28,031 bases of DNA from a virus: IMG/VR virus record IMGVR_UViG_3300013100_000469, positions 1 through 28,031 of that record, one strand, 5' to 3'. A model generated the notes under the pieces. The model saw nothing but the letters and a program-made list of their open reading frames with translations. It was not told the DNA's origin and did no database searches. Positions 26,911-28,031 of the stretch are shown piece after piece. Position 1 is the first letter of the stretch; each line of letters opens with the position of its first letter. Made by a program: the position numbers and the translations under genes.

Positions 26911-28031
26911 GCGGGGACATCATGCGCAACGTCAACCGGGTGGTCGGCAAGGATGGGGTCGAACGGCTCTACTTCCGAAAGCGAGGCCAGCCCGCCGTGC
27001 GCCTGCAAAGCCCGTGGGGCTCGCCTGAGCTGACGCGGGAGGTCGAGGCCATCCTGTCCGCCGCCAAGCCCAGAGCGCTACCGGGGACGCTGCGCGGGGC
27101 CTTGCGGGAGTATGAGCTGCACAATCCCGACTTCACCGGCCTCGCGGCCTCCACGAAGTACGAATACCGCCTGATCCTGAAGGAGCTGGAGGAGGACTTC
27201 GGCTCGGTCCCCGTCGCCACTTTCGAGAGCGACTACATCTACAAGCTCAGGAACGCATGGGCCAAGCGCGGCCACCGCGCGGCGAACGTCCGCCTGCAAA
27301 TCCTCAAGAACGTGCTGAAGGCCTGCATCATCGCCCGTCAGATCGAAGGCGGTGACCCGTTCTCGCTGATCCCACAGGTCCGCAGGCCGCACGACGCCGC
27401 CGAGCCTCACCTGATCTGGCCTGAGAGCGTCGTCACCGCTGTGATCGAGGCGGCTGTAACGGAGAAGCGGTTTGGGCTGGCGCGCGGGGTCGCTATTGGC
27501 CGCTACGCCGGAGCGCGGCGCGGGGACATCGTGAAGCTGACGCAGGGCGCGCGCAGGAATGGGCGGTTCTGTTGGCTATCGGGCAAGCGCAAGGTGCCGG
27601 TCGATATGCCCGAGGACCCGGCCCTGAAGGCATGGTTGGACGGCACACCGAAGAACGGCCTGATCCTGGCCTACAACATGGACGGCCTGAAATACTCCGA
27701 GGACGGCTTTGCGCTGGAGCTGCGCAAACTCGTCACCCGGCTCTACAGGGCAGAGAAGATCGACAGTGCGGGATATGGGGTCCACGGCCTGCGCCACACC
27801 TTCGGCGTCGAAGGGGCCTTGGCCGGTTGGACGGATGCGCAGGGGGCGGCGATGCTGGGCCACGCGAGCCCGCATTCCTTCGCCACATACCGCCGTCAGG
27901 CCGACAGAATCAGGATGGCCGACGACGGGGCCGACAAGGTGGTCCGTCTGCGCGAACGGACCCCGAACGGCGATGTGCAAAATGGGGTGCAAAATAGTTG
28001 CAAAACCGATCCGGCTTCTGTGGCCGGGTAG
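26907..28031 (+). CDS. int: Tyrosine recombinase (phage integrase)
   Basis: This is a complete 374-residue integrase. The N-terminal part covers arm and core binding (residues 1-160, with a helix-rich SAM-like domain around 55-150). The catalytic half has the first Arg in YAGARRGDIV (R204), a Lys in SGKRKV (227-229), HGLRH (H293, R296), LGHAS (H319) and the nucleophile Tyr in ATYRRQ (Y328). All key residues are present. The end (GDVQNGVQNSCKT) is encoded by three repeats of TGCAAAA. The window ends on its stop codon, so the attachment site is expected just beyond. Confidence 0.95.
   Translation: MSGDIMRNVNRVVGKDGVERLYFRKRGQPAVRLQSPWGSPELTREVEAILSAAKPRALPGTLRGALREYELHNPDFTGLAASTKYEYRLILKELEEDFGSVPVATFESDYIYKLRNAWAKRGHRAANVRLQILKNVLKACIIARQIEGGDPFSLIPQVRRPHDAAEPHLIWPESVVTAVIEAAVTEKRFGLARGVAIGRYAGARRGDIVKLTQGARRNGRFCWLSGKRKVPVDMPEDPALKAWLDGTPKNGLILAYNMDGLKYSEDGFALELRKLVTRLYRAEKIDSAGYGVHGLRHTFGVEGALAGWTDAQGAAMLGHASPHSFATYRRQADRIRMADDGADKVVRLRERTPNGDVQNGVQNSCKTDPASVAG
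27976..28006 (+). repeat. Three TGCAAAA direct repeats at the integrase 3' end
   Basis: TGCAAAAT (27976-27983), TGCAAAAT (27988-27995) and TGCAAAAC (27999-28006) are spaced 12 and 11 bp, about one helical turn each. Their position next to the expected attP suggests integrase arm sites, but they also encode the protein end, so chance is possible. Confidence 0.5.

Noticed and set aside
1-28031. CRISPR array or insertion sequence
   Set aside because: No regularly spaced repeats, transposase or terminal inverted repeats were seen on reading through the window.

Overview
This window looks like most of a temperate, P22-like (podovirus-type) prophage or phage from a GC-rich alphaproteobacterium. 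The host guess is Caulobacterales (Brevundimonas/Caulobacter-like). It rests on the GC-rich coding bias and on promoters shaped like the Caulobacter housekeeping consensus (TTGAC, about 11 bases, then G-T/C-TA). No chromosomal host gene is visible. The left edge cuts a tail-spike gene and the right edge is exactly the integrase stop codon, so both att sites lie outside.

Layout. (1) Bases 1-9043, minus strand, late genes: small and large terminase, P22-type portal, scaffold and coat, a small structural protein, a gp4-like connector and a right-handed beta-helix tail spike that runs off the edge. Two strong hairpins bracket the small gene after the coat. (2) 9097-10083, plus strand: three genes facing against their surroundings, two of them a promoter-bearing cassette with an HTH protein, flanked by an 18-bp near-repeat. 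A 455-bp non-coding stretch and a tRNA-Arg(UCG) on the minus strand follow. (3) 10606-16383, minus strand, early replication operon: an HTH protein, DUF1064, a stand-alone DnaA domain IV protein, an HNH nuclease, a replisome-organizer-like protein, a putative helicase loader and a Prim-Pol primase, mixed with small genes. (4) 16431-17836: the immunity region, with a cro-like gene driving two membrane microproteins leftward and a divergent cI-like repressor with two HTH domains. (5) 17837-18726: a secreted accessory gene downstream of cI and a HicB-like gene with a small partner. (6) 19042-28031, plus strand: the rightward early operon, with many small genes, ERF annealing protein, YqaJ exonuclease, two HNH proteins, an Xis-like protein and a tyrosine integrase.

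The repressor probably acts through five copies of the 15-bp palindrome TGTGC-N5-GCACA. Three lie between cI and cro and two lie before the rightward operon. The cro promoter and the rightward promoter share the same geometry to the base: operator, 7 bp, TTGAC box, 6 bp, operator over the -10. One repressor would thus silence both lytic arms while its own start codon sits under a third operator. Three of the five operators also contain TTATGCACA, a match to the DnaA box, in a phage that encodes a DnaA domain IV protein.

Genes are packed with ATGA, GTGA or TGATG overlaps. These junctions were used to correct starts and to recover genes of 19-59 codons. No holin-endolysin pair is recognisable here; it may lie beyond the left edge. 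All functions are by family resemblance read from the sequence, without database searches.
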